A stretch of 64,000 nt of DNA from Pseudoxanthomonas sp. (GTDB taxonomy: Bacteria; Pseudomonadota; Gammaproteobacteria; Xanthomonadales; Xanthomonadaceae), in assembly GCF_027498035.1 (NCBI RefSeq), contig NZ_CP114978.1:2852001-2916000 (forward strand). The letters run 5' to 3'. Numbering within the stretch: the stretch's first letter is position 1; each line of letters begins with the position of its first letter. The notes beneath the pieces are model-generated. The model searched no databases. It saw only the letters and a list, made by a program, of their open reading frames with translations, and was not told the DNA's origin. Positions 61,916 through 64,000 of the stretch are shown one piece after another. A program made the position numbers and the translations under genes.

Positions 61916-62938
61916 TCAGCGACGCACATCCAGCCGGTCCTCGCCCATCAGCGCGTGGACTTCGGCCTGGCTGACCCGATTGAAGTCGCCCTCGATGGAG
62001 TGCTTCAGGCAGCCGGCGGCCAGCCCGAAGCCCAGTGTTTCGGCGTCGGGCAGCTGCGAGAACAAACCATGCAGGATCCCCGCCGCGAAGGCATCGCCGC
62101 CGCCGATACGGTCCACCACGGCCGACAGCGTGCGCTCGGGCGCAAGGTGCACCTCGCCGTTGCGGTTGAACAGCATCGCGCCCAGGCCCTGGTGGTCGAC
62201 GCTGTAGGTCTGGCGCAGGGTGCAGGCCATGTGGCGCAGGCCTGGAAAGGCTTCGAAGGCGGCGCTGGCGGCGGCGCGATTCCGCTCGGTGGTCTCGGCC
62301 TGGTCAAACGACAGGCCCAGGACCACCGCGATATCCCGATGGTCGGCGAACAGGACCGTGGCCTGTTCCATGAGCTGGCGCAGGATGCCTGGCGCATTGC
62401 CCTGCCAGGCCTGCCATAGCTGTGGCCGGAAGTTGCCGTCGAACGACACCCCCAGCCCCAGTCGACGTGCCGTCCGGGCGGCATCGATGGCGGTCTGCGC
62501 CACCGCGGCGCCCAGCGCTGGCGTGACACCGGACAGGTGCAGCCAGCCGGCGCCATCGAGCAGCGCCGGCCAGTCGTAGTCGGCCGGGGTGCCACGTGCG
62601 AAGGCTGAGTCGGCGCGGTCGTAGATCACCTCGCTGGGCCGTTGCAGCGCGCCGGTGGTCAGGAAATAGAGGCCCATCCGGCCCGCGGCCGCCTCGACGC
62701 GCGAGGTATCCACCCCGTGCCGCCTGAGTTCACCCGATGCGGCATCGCCCAGCGCGTTGGCGCTGACCCGGCCGATCATGCGCACCGCGTGCCCCCATTG
62801 CGACAGGGACACCGCGACGTTGGCTTCGGCCCCACCGATATGCACGTCCAGGACAGGGGACTGCAGCAGCCGTTGGCGCCCGGGCGCGCCCAGCCGCAGC
62901 AGCAGTTCGCCATAGCAGGCAACAATGCCGGTTTTCAT
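61916..62938 (-). CDS. kdgK: 2-keto-3-deoxygluconate kinase (PfkB family)
   Basis: A 340-residue ribokinase-like sugar kinase, probably KDG kinase of the Entner-Doudoroff route. It opens ACYGELLLRLGAPGRQRLLQS with the GGAEANVAVSLSQWG motif, has SFDGNFRPQLWQ, and the anion-hole/catalytic VDRIGGGDAFAAG (the GxGD with catalytic Asp). Start 62938 (MKTGIVACYGELL) was preferred over an upstream in-frame codon. It is divergent from a TonB receptor, and both likely share an operator. This pairing suggests use of uronate-derived sugars such as alginate or pectin; the enzyme's exact substrate is not shown. Confidence 0.86.
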   Translation of the reverse strand: MKTGIVACYGELLLRLGAPGRQRLLQSPVLDVHIGGAEANVAVSLSQWGHAVRMIGRVSANALGDAASGELRRHGVDTSRVEAAAGRMGLYFLTTGALQRPSEVIYDRADSAFARGTPADYDWPALLDGAGWLHLSGVTPALGAAVAQTAIDAARTARRLGLGVSFDGNFRPQLWQAWQGNAPGILRQLMEQATVLFADHRDIAVVLGLSFDQAETTERNRAAASAAFEAFPGLRHMACTLRQTYSVDHQGLGAMLFNRNGEVHLAPERTLSAVVDRIGGGDAFAAGILHGLFSQLPDAETLGFGLAAGCLKHSIEGDFNRVSQAEVHALMGEDRLDVRR

Positions 62939-63013
62939 CCAGTACACCCTCCAGAACACGGGCGGCGACCTGTGCGCGCCCAACGCCCATTAGCCTGCCA
63001 TAGGAATGGCTAT

Positions 63014-63174
63014 CGGTGTCATTTGCGATTCCGCGGGAGTGGCATGAAACCCCGCGAATCTGGCGATTTCGTTTGAAAACAGGCCTCTCCGGCCTGGCGG
63101 CGTGGTCGCGATGGTGCATTGCAAGATGCTCACCGGCGGGAGTGTTGTTAGATTTTTGACCAGCGGTGTCATTT
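63014..63174. promoter_or_regulatory. Shared operator-like repeats in the kdgK/TonB-receptor gap
   Basis: The 309-bp divergent gap holds two identical 11-mers, CGGTGTCATTT, at 63014-63024 and 63164-63174. Each is preceded by an imperfect mirror (AATGGC before the first, TGACCA before the second), giving degenerate palindromes of LacI/GntR size. One lies 76 bp from the kdgK start, the other 74 bp from the receptor ATG. Confidence 0.55.
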
Positions 63175-63247
63175 CTCTCCGCGGAACGAGCGGCACGGGG
63201 TGCCGGCTTCGGGCAAACCATGTTCATGCGCCCTGGGAGGGGATCTC

Positions 63248-64000
63248 ATGCGAACCAAGACACGTCGTCGTCTGCCATTCACGCTGCTTGCCCTGTCGGT
63301 CGGCATGGCCCTGCACGGCGCCGGCACCGCACAGGAAGTTCCTGCCGCGACGGCAGACCAGCCCGCCGACAGCGCCTCGCCTCAGGCCGATGCGGTCGAT
63401 GCCACCGACCTGGGCAGCGTCAAGGTGACCGGCTACCGCGCCAGCGTCGAGAAGGCGCTGGACATCAAGCGTGCGGAGAAAGGCATGGTCGACGCGATCG
63501 TGGCCGAGGACATCGCCAATTTCCCTGACCTGAACCTGGCCGAATCGCTGCAGCGCATTCCCGGCGTCACCATCACCCGCGACGCCGGCGAAGGCCGCAA
63601 CATCTCGGTGCGTGGCCTGGGCGCGGATTTCACCCGCGTGCGCATCAACGGCATGGAGGCGCTGGCCACGGTCGGCGGTAGCGACCAGAGCGGCGGCACC
63701 AACCGCAGCCGCGGCTTCGACTTCAACGTGTTCGCCTCGGACCTGTTCTCCGAACTGGTCGTACGCAAGACCGCGTCGGCCGACGTGGAGGAAGGTTCGC
63801 TCGGTGCCACCGTGGACCTGCGCACCGCGCGGCCGTTCGACTACGACGGCTTCACCTTCGCCGCCAGCGGCCAGGGCAGCTACAACGACATGTCGGAGAA
63901 GGCCTCGCCGCGCGTGGCCGCGCTGATCGCCAACACCTGGGCCGACGGCACCTTCGGCGCGCTGCTGTCGGTGGCCTACTCCGAACGCAAGGTCCTGGAG
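63248..64000 (+). CDS. TonB-dependent receptor, Xanthomonas/Caulobacter type, N-terminal part
   Basis: The first 251 residues of a large outer-membrane receptor cut off by the window end. A signal peptide ends near residue 28 (GTAQE), a TonB-box-like LGSVKVTGYRASVEKALDIKR follows, then the plug: ANFPDLNLAESLQRIPGVTITRDAGEGRNISVRGL and EEGSLGATVDLRTARPF. This is the TonB-dependent subfamily common in Xanthomonads and Caulobacter for carbohydrate uptake. A good ribosome site (GGGAGGGGATCTC) precedes ATG 63248. The divergent kdgK suggests a uronate or oligosaccharide substrate. Confidence 0.92.
   Translation, partial: MRTKTRRRLPFTLLALSVGMALHGAGTAQEVPAATADQPADSASPQADAVDATDLGSVKVTGYRASVEKALDIKRAEKGMVDAIVAEDIANFPDLNLAESLQRIPGVTITRDAGEGRNISVRGLGADFTRVRINGMEALATVGGSDQSGGTNRSRGFDFNVFASDLFSELVVRKTASADVEEGSLGATVDLRTARPFDYDGFTFAASGQGSYNDMSEKASPRVAALIANTWADGTFGALLSVAYSERKVLE

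Overview
The window is GC-rich chromosomal DNA of a Xanthomonadaceae-type gammaproteobacterium (Xanthomonas, Stenotrophomonas, Pseudoxanthomonas or a relative). The basis is the gene order mnmE-yidC-rnpA-rpmH / dnaA-dnaN-recF-gyrB, the tonB-exbB-exbD1-exbD2-pdxJ block, the Xanthomonas/Caulobacter-type TonB receptor at the right edge and a GTAG-type REP pair. No genus can be fixed from sequence alone. No tRNA, rRNA, CRISPR array, prophage or insertion sequence was recognised.

Layout. 1-13.9 kb: housekeeping genes (hrpB, tatD, a panE-like reductase, an OmpA-type lipoprotein), two ABC-2 exporter gene pairs, fpr, a membrane protein/XRE regulator pair, a secreted alpha/beta hydrolase and a TonB-domain lipoprotein. 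14-24.6 kb: the replication-origin region. mnmE, yidC, rnpA and rpmH point left; dnaA, dnaN, recF and gyrB point right. The dnaA-dnaN gap looks like oriC, and three parS-like sites lie in the dnaN-recF segment. 24.6-31.4 kb: two membrane or secreted proteases, a TPR protein and the TonB/ExbB/ExbD1/ExbD2 energy-transducing complex, followed by pdxJ. 31.4-46.7 kb: mixed metabolism (cardiolipin synthase, a radical SAM protein, an amidinohydrolase with a divergent Lrp-type regulator, a 2OG oxygenase, an APC permease, fbp, a DesK/NarL-type two-component system, lldR-lldD, an aromatic aminotransferase). 46.77-47.26 kb: a gene-free array of about ten stem-loops.

47.3-61.4 kb: the most distinctive block, a 14-kb alcohol-oxidation island. 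A GAFTGA-bearing AcoR-type sigma-54 activator is divergent from aldehyde dehydrogenase, a TonB-dependent receptor with a very acidic loop, a PQQ alcohol dehydrogenase with the Asp-Tyr-Asp signature of lanthanide-dependent enzymes, and a protein fusing a XoxJ-like periplasmic binding domain to a XoxG-like cytochrome c. A porin, azurin, a second TonB receptor and a DUF779 protein follow on the same strand. A -24/-12 promoter and a perfect 21-bp palindrome lie between activator and operon in the expected arrangement. Inference: alcohol enters by the porin, is oxidised in the periplasm by the quinoprotein, electrons leave by the fused cytochrome and/or azurin, the aldehyde is finished by the dehydrogenase, and one or both receptors, powered by the TonB system in the same window, import the metal or its chelate. 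61.5-64 kb: a small unknown protein, kdgK and a divergent TonB receptor sharing an operator-like repeat.

Three genes (hrpB, the APC permease, the sensor kinase) each carry one extra base in a short homopolymer that breaks an otherwise intact reading frame. This looks more like sequencing error than decay, but it cannot be settled from the sequence alone.
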